The notes under the pieces were generated by a model. The model was not told the origin of the DNA, ran no database searches, and was given only the letters and a program-made list of their open reading frames with translations. Of a DNA stretch of 64,000 nt, positions 49,864-59,082 are shown piece after piece. This DNA comes from JAOEGB01 sp041262585 (lineage in GTDB: Bacteria; Actinomycetota; Actinomycetes; Streptosporangiales; Streptosporangiaceae), in contig NZ_JBGCBZ010000011.1 of the NCBI RefSeq assembly GCF_041262585.1, positions 185,377 through 249,376 on the forward strand. The letters are read 5' to 3'. How positions within the stretch are numbered: position 1 is the stretch's first letter; each line of letters opens with the position of its first letter. The position numbers and the translations under genes were made by a program.

Positions 49864-51173
49864 CAGGGACCCACCCCGAGGACAGCCGCGAGGACGGCCT
49901 TCACCACGTCGCCGTCGCGCTCCGGCGGCACGGCACGCAGGTCGAGCAGAAGCCGCCCGCCTTCGACCCGGCCAACCACCGAGGGATCCCCGGTTCGGAG
50001 TGGTACGGCAAGCCGTTCGGGCAAGCTCACCGCCGCGCTGGGCAGCGTCACCCCGGGTGCTCCGCCGCCGCCCACAGTGGCCTTGGCCGGTACGGCTCGC
50101 GCCTCGATGCCGGCCCCGGCCAGCCGTACGGCCAGGGCCTCGGCGCGGTCGCGCAGCGACGCGGGAGCGGCGTGCAACGCCTGGTGAACCGGGGTGGCGG
50201 GGCCGCGCAGGGTGGCTTCGAGAGCCGCCAGCGTCAGCTTGCCGACCCGGAGCGCGCGGGCGAGGGGATGCCGCCGGCACCGCTCGACCAGGTCGCGACG
50301 GCCGAGCAGCAAGCCGGCTTGGGGCCCGCCGAGGAGCTTGTCGCCACTCGCGGTGACCAGATCGGCTCCGGCCTTCAGCGTGGTCGCGGCGTCGGGCTCC
50401 CCGGGCAGCAGGGGCTCCCGCTCCAGGAGCCCCGAGCCGATGTCGGCGACGACCGGCACGCCGAGGCCGCCCAGCCCCGTCAGCTCCGCGACGTTTACCG
50501 AGCCGGTGAAGCCCTCGACTCGAAAGTTCGACGGGTGGACCTTGAGCACGAACCCGGTCTCCGGGCCCACAGCCGCACGGTAATCGGCATACGTGGTGCG
50601 GTTGGTGGTGCCCACCTCACGCAACCGGGCTCCCGTGGAGACCAGCAGATCGGGGATCCGGAACCCGTCCCCGATCTCCACGAGCTCACCCCGGCTGATG
50701 ACGATCTCCCGCCCGGCCGCCAGCGCGGTGGCCACGAGCACGAGCGCGGCGGCGTTGTTGTTCACGACGTGCACGTCCTCGGCGGCGGGAACGGCCCGCG
50801 CGAGAGCGTCCATGGCGCTCCGCCCGCGACGGGCCCGTGCACCCGTGACCAGGTCGAACTCCACGTCGGCCGGACCAGCGGCGGCGGCGACCGCCTCGAT
50901 CGCGGCCGATGACAGGGGCGCCCGGCCGAGGTTGGTGTGGAGCAGCACGCCGGTCATGTTGATCACAGGACGGATGCTCGCCGCATGCCGGGGAAGAGCC
51001 GCGAAGGCCACGTCGGCGACGTCCTCCGGCTCGATCTCGCCTTGCCGTGCCCGCTGCTGCGCCGCCGCTACCGCGTCCTTTACCACGGCCCGGCCGAGCC
51101 GCTCCGCCGTCGCGGCGAGGCGGGGATCGGCCAGCACGGCGTCAGTGCGCGGCACCCGCCTCCGTCGGTCCAC
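49863..51173 (-). CDS. selA: L-seryl-tRNA(Sec) selenium transferase SelA
   Basis: This 436-aa PLP enzyme converts Ser-tRNA(Sec) to Sec-tRNA(Sec) using selenophosphate. It contains the SelA signatures INMTGVLLHTNLGRAPLS, VHVVNNNAAALVLVATAL, SRGELVEIGDGFRIPDL, KVHPSNFRVEGFTGSV and the PLP lysine in TASGDKLLGGPQAG near residue 279. The start is GTG 51173, with a weak ribosome site. It is immediately upstream of and coupled to selB. The divergent nucleotidyltransferase gene begins 124 bp away and interrupts an otherwise continuous sel/fdh neighbourhood. Confidence 0.97.
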   Translation of the reverse strand: MDRRRRVPRTDAVLADPRLAATAERLGRAVVKDAVAAAQQRARQGEIEPEDVADVAFAALPRHAASIRPVINMTGVLLHTNLGRAPLSSAAIEAVAAAAGPADVEFDLVTGARARRGRSAMDALARAVPAAEDVHVVNNNAAALVLVATALAAGREIVISRGELVEIGDGFRIPDLLVSTGARLREVGTTNRTTYADYRAAVGPETGFVLKVHPSNFRVEGFTGSVNVAELTGLGGLGVPVVADIGSGLLEREPLLPGEPDAATTLKAGADLVTASGDKLLGGPQAGLLLGRRDLVERCRRHPLARALRVGKLTLAALEATLRGPATPVHQALHAAPASLRDRAEALAVRLAGAGIEARAVPAKATVGGGGAPGVTLPSAAVSLPERLAVPLRTGDPSVVGRVEGGRLLLDLRAVPPERDGDVVKAVLAAVLGVGP

Positions 51174-51296
51174 ACTTCAACTTATAACCGAGGGTCACGC
51201 GGCGACCCGTGACACAGGCCGCCGATTCCGATTTGATGACGTGGCGTTCGATGCCATGCCCGCTGCCGAGCAGGTCGCCGTGATCGAGAGGCGTTG

Positions 51297-51797
51297 ATGA
51301 AGGAAACAGACGTATTCGTCGTCCTTGATGCGTTGGACAATGCCGGTCTAACGGCCTGGGTGGACGGCGGCTGGGGGATCGATGCCCTTGTAGGCAGGAC
51401 GACACGGGAACACTCAGATCTGGATTTGGTCATTTTGCTATCACAGGTAGACGCGGTGAGGTCGGTCCTGGAAAACATGGGCTACAACAAGCTCCTCCGG
51501 AATTGGTTGCCTGTCGCGCTTGCTTTGGCGGACATTCAGGGTCGAGAGATCGATCTCCATCCGATTACGCCGTCCGCTGAGGGCGGCGGAACGCAGGCGC
51601 AGCCGGACGGCAGTTCCTTCCACTATCCCGCTCCTGTACAGGGTGTGCTTGGCGGCCGCGTTGTCTCCTGCGTCGACGCCTTGACCCAGGTCCGCTGTCA
51701 TGTCGGTTACGAGCCATCAGAGAAGGACCATCGCGACATGCGTGCCCTTCGTATCGCCACGGGTGTCGAACTGCCCCTTCTCTATCAGGAGCCGTAA
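51297..51797 (+). CDS. lincosamide/aminoglycoside nucleotidyltransferase-like protein
   Basis: This 166-aa nucleotidyltransferase resembles the Lnu(A)/LinA and ANT(2'')-type fold. It has the N-terminal WVDGGWGIDALVGRTTREHSDLDLVI with the metal-binding DxD pair, and a C-terminal VRCHVGYEPSEKDHRDMRAL. Close family members inactivate lincosamides or aminoglycosides by adenylylation, but resistance activity here is inference. GC content and codon use are visibly lower than for neighbours (many TTG, GAT and CAT codons). It is wedged between selA and selC with its stop only 4 nt from the tRNA 3' end, consistent with lateral acquisition. A few in-frame codons upstream (DDVAFDAMPAAEQVAVIERR) overlap its ATG (TTGATGA) and may be a gene remnant. 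Confidence 0.85.
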   Translation: MKETDVFVVLDALDNAGLTAWVDGGWGIDALVGRTTREHSDLDLVILLSQVDAVRSVLENMGYNKLLRNWLPVALALADIQGREIDLHPITPSAEGGGTQAQPDGSSFHYPAPVQGVLGGRVVSCVDALTQVRCHVGYEPSEKDHRDMRALRIATGVELPLLYQEP

Positions 51798-51801
51798 TAA
51801 G

Positions 51802-51894
51802 CGGAGGCGGACGGGAATCGAACCCGCCAGGCCGAGTACCTCGGCCTCGTCGGTTTTGAAGACCGCGGGGGCCACCAGGCGCCCAAACGCCTCC
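51802..51894 (-). tRNA. selC: tRNA-Sec (anticodon UCA)
   Basis: This is a 93-nt selenocysteine tRNA on the minus strand. The 5' acceptor strand GGAGGCG pairs with CGCCTCC, and G is the discriminator base. The anticodon loop is CTTCAAA with UCA at 51857-51859. A long variable arm has an 8-bp stem (aggccgag/ctcggcct, 51829-51847), and the T-loop is GGTTCGATTCC. No CCA is encoded. A TAGGTT -10-like box sits just upstream of the 5' end. It is the only tRNA gene in the window. Confidence 0.95.
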
Positions 51895-51993
51895 AAGAAA
51901 AACCTAGCCTGAAGTGGGTACGGCTCCTGCCGCACGCCTGGACGGCGGCGTGTGATCGATTTCCAAGAACCTGGCCAAGAACGCGAGGGCGGG

Positions 51994-53004
51994 ATGACGG
52001 GAACCACGAGGGAGCCGGCCACGATCCGGCTGACGCAGTACGCCCACGGCGGCGGCTGTGCGTGCAAGATCCCGCCGGGCGAGCTGGAGGCCATCGTCGC
52101 AGGCCTCCTCGACGGCGGCGCGGCGCCTCCCCAGTTGCTCATCGGGCTGGACGACGGGGATGACGCGGCCGTGGTTCGTATCGACGGCGGCCGGGCGGTC
52201 GTGGCCACGGCCGACTTCTTCACCCCCGTCGTGGACGACCCGTACGACTGGGGGCGAATCGCCGCGACCAACGCGCTGTCCGACGTGTACGCGGTGGGCG
52301 GCGAGCCGCTGGTCGCGGTGAACCTGCTCGGCTGGCCACGCGACACGCTGCCGATGGAGCTGGTCACGGAGGTGCTGCGCGGCGGCCTCGACGTCGCGAG
52401 GACCGCCCGGTGCCACGTCGCGGGGGGCCACAGCGTGGACGACCCCGAGCCCAAGTACGGCATGGCGGTGACCGGCCTGGCCGACCCCGGACGGCTGCTG
52501 CGCATCGACGCGGGGCGGCCCGGGCTGCCGATCTCCCTGACCAAGCCCCTCGGCATCGGCGTGCTCAACACCCGGCACAAGGCCACTGGCGAGGTGTTCC
52601 CTCAGGCCATCGCGGCGATGACCACGCTCAACGGCGACGCGTCGCGAGCCGCTCTGGCGGCGGGAGTCCGGTGCGCCACCGACGTGACCGGGTTCGGCCT
52701 GCTCGGGCACCTCTTCAAGCTCGCCCGGGCGAGCGGCGTCACGGCGTTGGTCGACGTGGCCGCCGTGCCGTACCTGGAGGGCGCCCCTGAAGCGCTGCGG
52801 GACGGCTACGTCAGCGGCGGCACCCGGCGCAACCTGGCGTGGGTGGAGCCACACCTCGACGCTGGGCGGTTCGGCGAGGACGATCTGCTGCTGCTCGCCG
52901 ACGCCCAGACCTCCGGCGGCCTGCTCGTCGCCGGCGAGATCCCTGGCGCTCCCATCATCGGCGAGCTGATCCCCCGGCAAGCCACAACCCTGCGTCTGCA
53001 ATGA
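51994..53004 (+). CDS. selD: selenide, water dikinase SelD
   Basis: This 336-aa enzyme makes selenophosphate from selenide and ATP. The catalytic segment near the N terminus reads YAHGGGCACKIPPGEL, with Cys (not Sec) at the redox position followed by the essential Lys. Downstream motifs include DDAAVVRIDGGRAVVATADFFTPVVDDPYDWG, ATNALSDVYAVGGEPL and VTGFGLLGHLFKLARASG. ATG 51994 has a GAGGGCGGG site; the longer frame overlaps the selC upstream region. It is divergent from selC and convergent with the formate-dehydrogenase membrane subunit gene (13-bp gap). Confidence 0.97.
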   Translation: MTGTTREPATIRLTQYAHGGGCACKIPPGELEAIVAGLLDGGAAPPQLLIGLDDGDDAAVVRIDGGRAVVATADFFTPVVDDPYDWGRIAATNALSDVYAVGGEPLVAVNLLGWPRDTLPMELVTEVLRGGLDVARTARCHVAGGHSVDDPEPKYGMAVTGLADPGRLLRIDAGRPGLPISLTKPLGIGVLNTRHKATGEVFPQAIAAMTTLNGDASRAALAAGVRCATDVTGFGLLGHLFKLARASGVTALVDVAAVPYLEGAPEALRDGYVSGGTRRNLAWVEPHLDAGRFGEDDLLLLADAQTSGGLLVAGEIPGAPIIGELIPRQATTLRLQ

Positions 53005-53017
53005 CACAGGCCTGCGG

Positions 53018-53989
53018 TCAGGGACTCTTGGGGTCGGAGACGACGGCGAGCCTTCTGGCTTCGGCTCGTTCTCGCTGTGGGACGACCGTGTATCGAGGGT
53101 CGGCGGCCGAGGCGCGGCCCGCCTCCAGGAGGCCGAAGCGGGTGCAGAGGGCGCCCGCCGTGATGGCGAGCCCGGACAGCGCGGTGAGCGCGCGGCTGCG
53201 ACCGGCGACCGGCGCGAGCAGGCCGCCTCCCAGGGTGAGGACCCGGGAGGTCTTCATGAGGAGGCCCGCCTTGCCCCGCCGGTACGGCTCGCCCTCCAGG
53301 CCGAGGCGGCGTTCCATCACCACGCCCGCGGCCGTCTCCATGACGGCTCCCAGCGCGGCGGACACGCGGGCGGGGGCGGCCTCGGTCCGCGGAGTGCTCA
53401 GCATGCCGACCGCGCCCGCGCTCGCGAGGGCGCTCCCGGCGAACAGGAACGGCAGCTCGCGGTAGGCCTCGTGCCACGCGGGCACGGCGGTGTCGGCGAG
53501 CAGCACAGCGGTGTAGGTGGCCATGATCGGGCCGGTCACCGCGCTCGCCAGGGCGGAGACATCGCCGACGAACGGCAGGAAGCGACCGCCCAGGGAGCCG
53601 GGCAGGATGCGGCTCACCACCGGGGCGGCGGCGATCGCCGTCAGCCCGCCGTGAGCGGCCAGGGTCCACGAGCCGACGCTCATCGGGGAGGTGAACTTGA
53701 GCAGCCGCAGCATGTTCAGAAACCGCTCGGGCCGGCCCAGCTCCGTCACCAGGAAGACGGAACCGGCGCTCGCTCCCACGAAGGCCGCCATCCTGGACGC
53801 GGCGCCCAGCCGTTCGTGTCCGGAGATGCGGGCCGTGGCGGCCAGCACCGACGCCGCGCCGGACAGGCCGCCCAAGTAGAGGTACGCCGGCATGTGCGGC
53901 TCGTGCCAGATCGGCGGCTTGATCACCGGCTGCCCGTAGTAGGACCGGAACCCGGCCTCCGGCACCATCTCGTCCTGGCGTCTGGCCAC
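53018..53989 (-). CDS. NrfD/PsrC-family membrane subunit of formate dehydrogenase
   Basis: This 323-aa integral membrane protein of the NrfD (polysulfide reductase) family is the quinone-interacting anchor of complex iron-sulfur molybdoenzymes. About eight hydrophobic segments are visible, beginning HMPAYLYLGGLSGAASVLAATA; ELGRPERFLNMLRLLKFTSPMSVGSW is a conserved family stretch. A GTG start at 53989 follows the iron-sulfur subunit stop by 3 bp. It replaces the cytochrome b (FdnI) subunit of the E. coli enzyme, so no haem is expected in this complex. Confidence 0.9.
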   Translation of the reverse strand: MARRQDEMVPEAGFRSYYGQPVIKPPIWHEPHMPAYLYLGGLSGAASVLAATARISGHERLGAASRMAAFVGASAGSVFLVTELGRPERFLNMLRLLKFTSPMSVGSWTLAAHGGLTAIAAAPVVSRILPGSLGGRFLPFVGDVSALASAVTGPIMATYTAVLLADTAVPAWHEAYRELPFLFAGSALASAGAVGMLSTPRTEAAPARVSAALGAVMETAAGVVMERRLGLEGEPYRRGKAGLLMKTSRVLTLGGGLLAPVAGRSRALTALSGLAITAGALCTRFGLLEAGRASAADPRYTVVPQRERAEARRLAVVSDPKSP

Positions 53990-53992
53990 GAC

Positions 53993-54739
53993 TCACCGCC
54001 TCCTCAGGAACGACACCGCCACCGCACCGGCCAGCGTGAGCGCCGCGCCGCCCGCCCATCGCCACATGTCGGGCAGGTCGCGGGTGGTGACCACCGGGTC
54101 GGGCGGCAGGCCGTACGTCTCGGGCTCGTCGAGGAGCAGGAAGAACGCGCCGTTGCCCCCCACGCCGTCGTCGGGGCTCTCGCCGTACAGCCGGGCCTCG
54201 GGCACGCCGTCCGCATGCAGCCGCTCGACCCGTGCCTCCGCCCGCTCCCGGAGCTCGTCCAGTGGGCCGAACTGGATCGAGTCGGTCGGGCATGCCTTGG
54301 CGCAGGCGGGCTCCATCCCGCCGCGCAGGCGGTCGTAGCACATCGTGCACTTCCACGCCCGGCCGTCGCGCTCCCTGCGGTCGATGACGCCGTACGGGCA
54401 GGCCGGGACGCAGTAGCCGCAGCCGTTGCAGATGTCCGGCTGGACGACGACCGTGTCGAACTCGGTGCGGAACAGCGCGCCGGTCGGGCACACGTCGAGG
54501 CACGCGGCGTGCGTGCAGTGCTTGCACACGTCGGACGACATCAGCCACTTGCCGTCCTGCTCGATGAAGGCCACGTGCCGCCAGGTGTCCGCGCCGAGGC
54601 TTCCGGTGTTGTCGTAGGAGGTCGCCCGGAAGACGAACCCGTCGTCGGGCACGTCGTTCCACTCCTTGCAGGCGACCTCGCAGGCCTTGCAGCCGATGCA
54701 CACGCTCGTGTCGGTGAAGAAGCCCATCCGCTCAGCCAT
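53993..54739 (-). CDS. formate dehydrogenase iron-sulfur (beta) subunit
   Basis: This 248-aa ferredoxin-type subunit has four 4Fe-4S binding motifs: CIGCKACEVACKEWN, CKHCTHAACLDVCPTGAL, CNGCGYCVPACPYGV and CTMCYDRLRGGMEPACAKACP. A C-terminal helix (WRWAGGAALTLAGAVAVSFL) ends in RRR, like the membrane anchor of FdnH. It passes electrons from the Mo/W catalytic subunit to the NrfD-like anchor. It overlaps the catalytic subunit gene by 8 bp (start ATG 54739). Confidence 0.95.
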   Translation of the reverse strand: MAERMGFFTDTSVCIGCKACEVACKEWNDVPDDGFVFRATSYDNTGSLGADTWRHVAFIEQDGKWLMSSDVCKHCTHAACLDVCPTGALFRTEFDTVVVQPDICNGCGYCVPACPYGVIDRRERDGRAWKCTMCYDRLRGGMEPACAKACPTDSIQFGPLDELRERAEARVERLHADGVPEARLYGESPDDGVGGNGAFFLLLDEPETYGLPPDPVVTTRDLPDMWRWAGGAALTLAGAVAVSFLRRR

Positions 54740-57700
54740 GGCGGTACCTCTCGATCAGGTCGAGCAGCGCCCTGCCGTGGGGCCGCCTGCCCGGCAGGAT
54801 GTCGCACGTGCCGGCCTTGCTCTCCTGGATGAAGACGTTCGGGTCGAGCACGATGGGCATCAGGTCGTTGGGCACGTCGCCGGTCACCATTCCCCCGCCG
54901 CCGTAGCCCCAGTGATACGGCACGCCGATCTGGTGCACGACTTTGCCCGCGATCCGGAGCGGCCTGACTCTCTCGGTGACCAGGACGCGCAGCTCGATCG
55001 CCGTCCGCGTGGTCACGATCGTCGCCCAGCCCCCGTTGACCAGGCCCACCTCTGCGGCGAGCCGCGGCGACACCTCGCAGAACGGCGCGGGCTGGAGCTC
55101 GGCGAGGTACGGCAGGGGCCGGCTCATCCCACCGGCGGTGTGGTGCTCGGTGAGCCGGTAGGTCGTGAAGACGTACGGGAACCGCGACGACATCGGAGGG
55201 TTGTACGGGTTCTCCGGGCGGTCGAAGATCCGTCGTGCCGGGTTGGCCCGCTGGCCGTACAGCGTGTTGGGGACCGGCGACTCGTGCGGCTCGTAGTGCG
55301 CCGGGAGCGGCCCGTCGGACAGCCCGGACGGGACGAACAACCAGCCCTTGCCGTCCGACTGCATGATGAACGGGTCGGTCCCGGCGAGCGCCGCCTCCGC
55401 CCTTGCCCCCTCGGGCGGCCGGTAGTCCGGCGGCATGTGCTCATCGAAGTCCGGAATGTCAAGCCCGGTCCACAGGCCCTTCTCCGCGTCCCACCAGACG
55501 TAGGCCTTGCGGTCGCTCCACGGGTGGCCGTCCGGGTCGGCCGAGGCGCGGTTGTAGAGGATGCGCCGGTTGGCGGGCCACGCCCAGCCCCACTCCGGCG
55601 CGACCCAGGACTGCTCGCTCCCCGGCCTGCGCCGGGCCGCCTGGTTGACCTCGTCGGCGTAGACCCCGCAGTAGATCCAGCAGCCGCAGCGTGTCGAGCC
55701 GTCGGGCTTGAGCTGCCGGAGGGACGCGAGCGCGCACCCGTCGGGGCCGGTGCCGTTGATCTCCCGGAGCACAGCCGCCGCCGAAGGCTCCCGGCGCTCT
55801 CCTTCTTCGGGATAGTCCCAGGTCAGCTCCATCACCGGCCGGTCGATCCCATCGCCTCCGAGCCGCTGCCTGATCCGCTTGCCGAGGTGGTGGTAGAACC
55901 ACAGGTCGCTGCGGCAGTCACCCGGAGGGTCGAGCGCCTTCTCCCGCCACTGCAGCAGCCGCTGGGTGTTGGTGAAGGTGCCCTCCTTCTCCACGTGGCT
56001 CGCGGCGGGCATGAAGAAGACCTCGGTGCCGATGTCCTCGGTGCGCAGCTCGCCCGTTTCGAGCTCGGGGGCGTCCTTCCAGAACGTGGCCGTCTCCACC
56101 AGGGTGAGGTCGCGGACGACCAGCCAGTCGAGGTTGGCCAGGCCGAGGCGCTGCGCCTTGCCGTTGGACGAGCCGACCGCCGGGTTCTCGCCCACCACGA
56201 AGTAGCCCTTGACCGTGCCGTCGATCTGGCCCATCACCGTGGCGTAGTGGCTGTGGTCGCCGGTGAGCCGGGGTAGGTAGCCGAAGCAGAAGTCGTTGTC
56301 CTCGGTGGCCGCGTCGCCCCACCAGGCCTTGAGCAGGCTGACCACGTAGGACCGTCTGTTGCCCCAGTAGCCCGTGTCGGCGCCCTCCTGCTCCAGGTAG
56401 TGGTCCAGGCCGTCGTGCCGGAGCGCGTGGGGCATCGCGATGTATCCGGGGAGCAGGTTGAACAGCGTCGGGATGTCCGTGGAGCCCTGGATGCTGGCGT
56501 GGCCGCGCAGCGCCATGATCCCGCCGCCGGGGCGCCCCATGTTGCCCAGCAGGAGCTGCAGGATCGAGGCCGCCCGGATGTACTGCACGCCGACTGAGTG
56601 CTGGGTCCAGCCCACCGAGTAGACCCAGGCTGTCGTCCGCTCGCGCCCCGAGTTGGCGGCGATCGCCTCGGCCAGCTCGGCGAACTCCTCCTCGGAGATT
56701 CCGCACAGCTCGGCGACCCGCTCGGGCGTGTAGCGCGCGAAGTGCCGCTTCAGGATCTGGTAGACGCAGCGCGGGTGGCGCAGCGTCGGGTCGGCGGGCG
56801 GCTGCGCGGACGCGCCGGCCCCGCGGGCGCCGTAGGAGTCCGACCCGGCTGCCTCGGCGTGGCGCATGCCGCCCTCCTTCGGCTCGCCCTCCCTCGGCTC
56901 GTCGCCCTCGTAGGACCAGCTCGACGGGTCGTACCTCCGCGTCTCCGGGTCGAAGCCGGAAAACAGACCGTCCAGGTCCTCGGTGTCCCGGTATCGCTCC
57001 GAGACGATCGTGGCCGCGTTCGTGTAGGCCAGCACGTACTCACGGAAGTCCAGCTCGTTGGCGAGGACATGGTTGATCAGCGCGCCCAGCAGGACGATGT
57101 CCGTACCGGCGCGGATCGGCAGGTAGCGGTCCACGGTCGCGCTCGTGCGCGTGAAATGCGGGTCGATGTGGAAGACCTTCGCGCCCCGGTCGCGGGCCTC
57201 CATCACCCACTGGTAGCCCACGGGATGGCATTCGGCCATGTTGGAGCCCTGGATGACGATGCAGTCAGAGGTCGCCAGATCCTGCTGGAAGCCCGTCGCG
57301 CCGCCACGCCCGAAGCTGGTCCCCAGACCGGGGACGGTGGAGGAGTGTCAAATACGGGCCTGGTTCTCGACCTGGATCGCGCCGATGGCGGTGTACAGCT
57401 TCTTCATCAGGTAGTTCTCTTCGTTGTCGAGCGTCGCCCCGCCCAGGCTGGCGATGCCCAGCGTCCGCCGCACCTCCTTGCCGTCGTGCGTCTGCTGCCA
57501 GGTCTCCCGCCGGGTACGGACGACCCGGTCGGCGATCATGTCCATCGCGGTCTCGAGGTCGAGCCGTTCCCAGTCCGTGCCGTACGGCCGGCGGTAGAGG
57601 ACGCGCGTCTGGCGGCCGGGATGGGTGACGAGCTGCTTGCTGGCCGCTCCCTTCGGGCAGAGCCGCCCCCGCGAGATCGGCGAGTCGGGGTCACCCTCGA

Positions 57701-57908
57701 TCTGGCTGACCTTGCCGTCCTTGACGAACACGAGCTGGCCGCAGCCGACCGCGCAGTAGGGGCAGACGGACCGTGCGACGCTGTCGGCCTCCTCGACACG
57801 GGGCCGCAGAGCGTCGGTCCGCGCCGAGCGCGCGGCCTCACGCCTGCCGTCCTCCCCCTTGAGCTGCCGGATCACCGGCCAGCGGGAGAGCCACCCACCA
57901 CCTGCCAT
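54732..57908 (-). CDS. selenocysteine-containing formate dehydrogenase catalytic (alpha) subunit
   Basis: This 1058-residue molybdopterin enzyme oxidises formate to CO2. The frame is interrupted only by TGA at 57348-57350, read as Sec187 in VENQARI-U-HSSTVPGLG, exactly where E. coli FdnG has Sec. A bacterial SECIS follows at once, and selA/B/C/D are adjacent. The N-terminal 4Fe-4S cysteines are C49, C52, C56 and C84 (SVCPYCAVGC, LCPKG). The C-terminal molydopterin dinucleotide-binding domain has LTEHHTAGGMSR and HWGYGGGG. The first 48 residues lack a twin-arginine signal, unlike FdnG, suggesting a cytoplasmic active site. The ORF would be split in two by a standard gene caller. Confidence 0.95.
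57313..57350 (-). promoter_or_regulatory. bacterial SECIS element after the UGA-Sec codon
   Basis: Immediately 3' of the TGA the RNA can fold GUCCCC/GGGGAC around the loop GGUCU (57325-57329). GGUCU is the apical sequence of the E. coli fdhF SECIS, and the 18-nt distance from UGA to GGUCU is the same as in fdhF. It is the binding site for SelB. Confidence 0.9.
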
Positions 57909-57978
57909 AACGCGTTTTCTCCCCCGAACCTCCCGCTCTAATCGGCTTGGGCGGGTGTCGCGATAGGCAGGAAAAGAA

Positions 57979-59031
57979 TCAGGCGAGGGCGGCTTCGGTT
58001 TCCTGGATGAGGATCTCGACCAGGCGGGCGGCGGGCAGGTCGCGGATGCCCCGGTAGTTCCAGCCCGCCCACAGGTTCATCCCGTGCGGGTCGCCCTGCT
58101 CGGCGGCCGCCCGGCGCAGGCCCTTGGTGAGGTGATGGACCTGCGGATAGCAGAGCGGCACGGAGGCTTCGTGCTCGGCCATGAAGCGGTTGGCCAGCCC
58201 GCGTGCCGTACGGCCCGTGAAGGCCCGGGTGAACGCGGTCTCGGTGAAGCCGGGGTCGACGAGCGCCGCCTTGTGGACCGGGTGCGCGCCGCTCTCGGGG
58301 CAGCGCAGGAACGCCGTGCCGAGCTGGGCGGCGACGGCCCCGGCGGAGAGCACGGCCGCGATGCCGGCCCCGTCCATGATCCCGCCTGCGGCGGCCAGTG
58401 GAAGATCGACGACCTGCCGCACCTGGGCCACCAGCTCGGCCAGGTCGGTGGGCGGCTCCCAGGAGGGCGGCGGAGGGAGGAACGTCGTCTGGTGGCCGCC
58501 CGCGCCGATGCCCTGGACGGACAGCGCGTCCGCGCCGGCCTCGGCCGCGGCGACGGCCTCCGCGGGGGAGCTCACGGTGATCACCACAACGCTGCCCGCC
58601 TCCTGAAGGCGGGTCACCACCTCGGGCGGCGGACAGCCGAAGGTGAAACCGGACACCGGCACCCGCTCCGCCACGAGCAGGTCCACCTTCTCCGCCCACT
58701 CGTCGTCGTCCCAGGCTGGGTTCTCCGGCAGCGCCACGCCGTACCGCTCGGCCTCGGGCGCGAGCTCCTCCCGGTAACGCGCGACGGCGGCCCTGTCGGC
58801 AGCCTGGGGTTGCGGGACGAAGACGTTCACACCGAACGGCTCGCCGGTCTGCTCCCGGACTGCCGCGATGTCGTCCCGTACGGCTTTCGCGGAGCGGTAG
58901 CCGGCCGCGATGAAGCCCAGGCCACCGGCCCGGGACACCGCCCCGGCCATGGCCGGAGTGGACCCGCCGCCGGCCATCGGCGCCTGGATGACGGGAAGCG
59001 CCATCCCGAAGGGGAGAATGCGACCGGCCAT
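57979..59031 (-). CDS. nitronate monooxygenase (NPD/FMN TIM-barrel)
   Basis: This 350-aa flavin TIM-barrel enzyme of the nitronate monooxygenase/2-nitropropane dioxygenase family oxidises alkyl nitronates such as propionate-3-nitronate. It starts at the first barrel strand (LPVIQAPMAGGGSTPAMAGAVSRAGGLGFI) and has DALSVQGIGAGGHQT (active-site His region) and the FMN phosphate site PLAAAGGIMDGAGIAAVLSAGA. ATG 59031 has a GAGGTG site; the longer open frame reads back through the terminator and neighbour. It lies downstream of the DsbA-fold reductase gene; both could handle nitro compounds. Confidence 0.93.
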   Translation of the reverse strand: MAGRILPFGMALPVIQAPMAGGGSTPAMAGAVSRAGGLGFIAAGYRSAKAVRDDIAAVREQTGEPFGVNVFVPQPQAADRAAVARYREELAPEAERYGVALPENPAWDDDEWAEKVDLLVAERVPVSGFTFGCPPPEVVTRLQEAGSVVVITVSSPAEAVAAAEAGADALSVQGIGAGGHQTTFLPPPPSWEPPTDLAELVAQVRQVVDLPLAAAGGIMDGAGIAAVLSAGAVAAQLGTAFLRCPESGAHPVHKAALVDPGFTETAFTRAFTGRTARGLANRFMAEHEASVPLCYPQVHHLTKGLRRAAAEQGDPHGMNLWAGWNYRGIRDLPAARLVEILIQETEAALA

Positions 59032-59082
59032 GAGACACCTCACAGATCTTCGGACAGATCTTCGGACGGCCATCGGAAGGGA

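Noticed and set aside
51153..51165. Possible second att-like copy of the selC 3' end near the selA start
   Set aside because: Only 9 nt match, in inverted orientation, and they fall within the Arg-rich first codons of selA; better explained by chance than by an att duplication.
57348..57350. Nonsense mutation or pseudogene in formate dehydrogenase
   Set aside because: The TGA is at the known Sec position, followed by a SECIS-like hairpin and accompanied by selA, selB, selC and selD, so recoding is far more likely.
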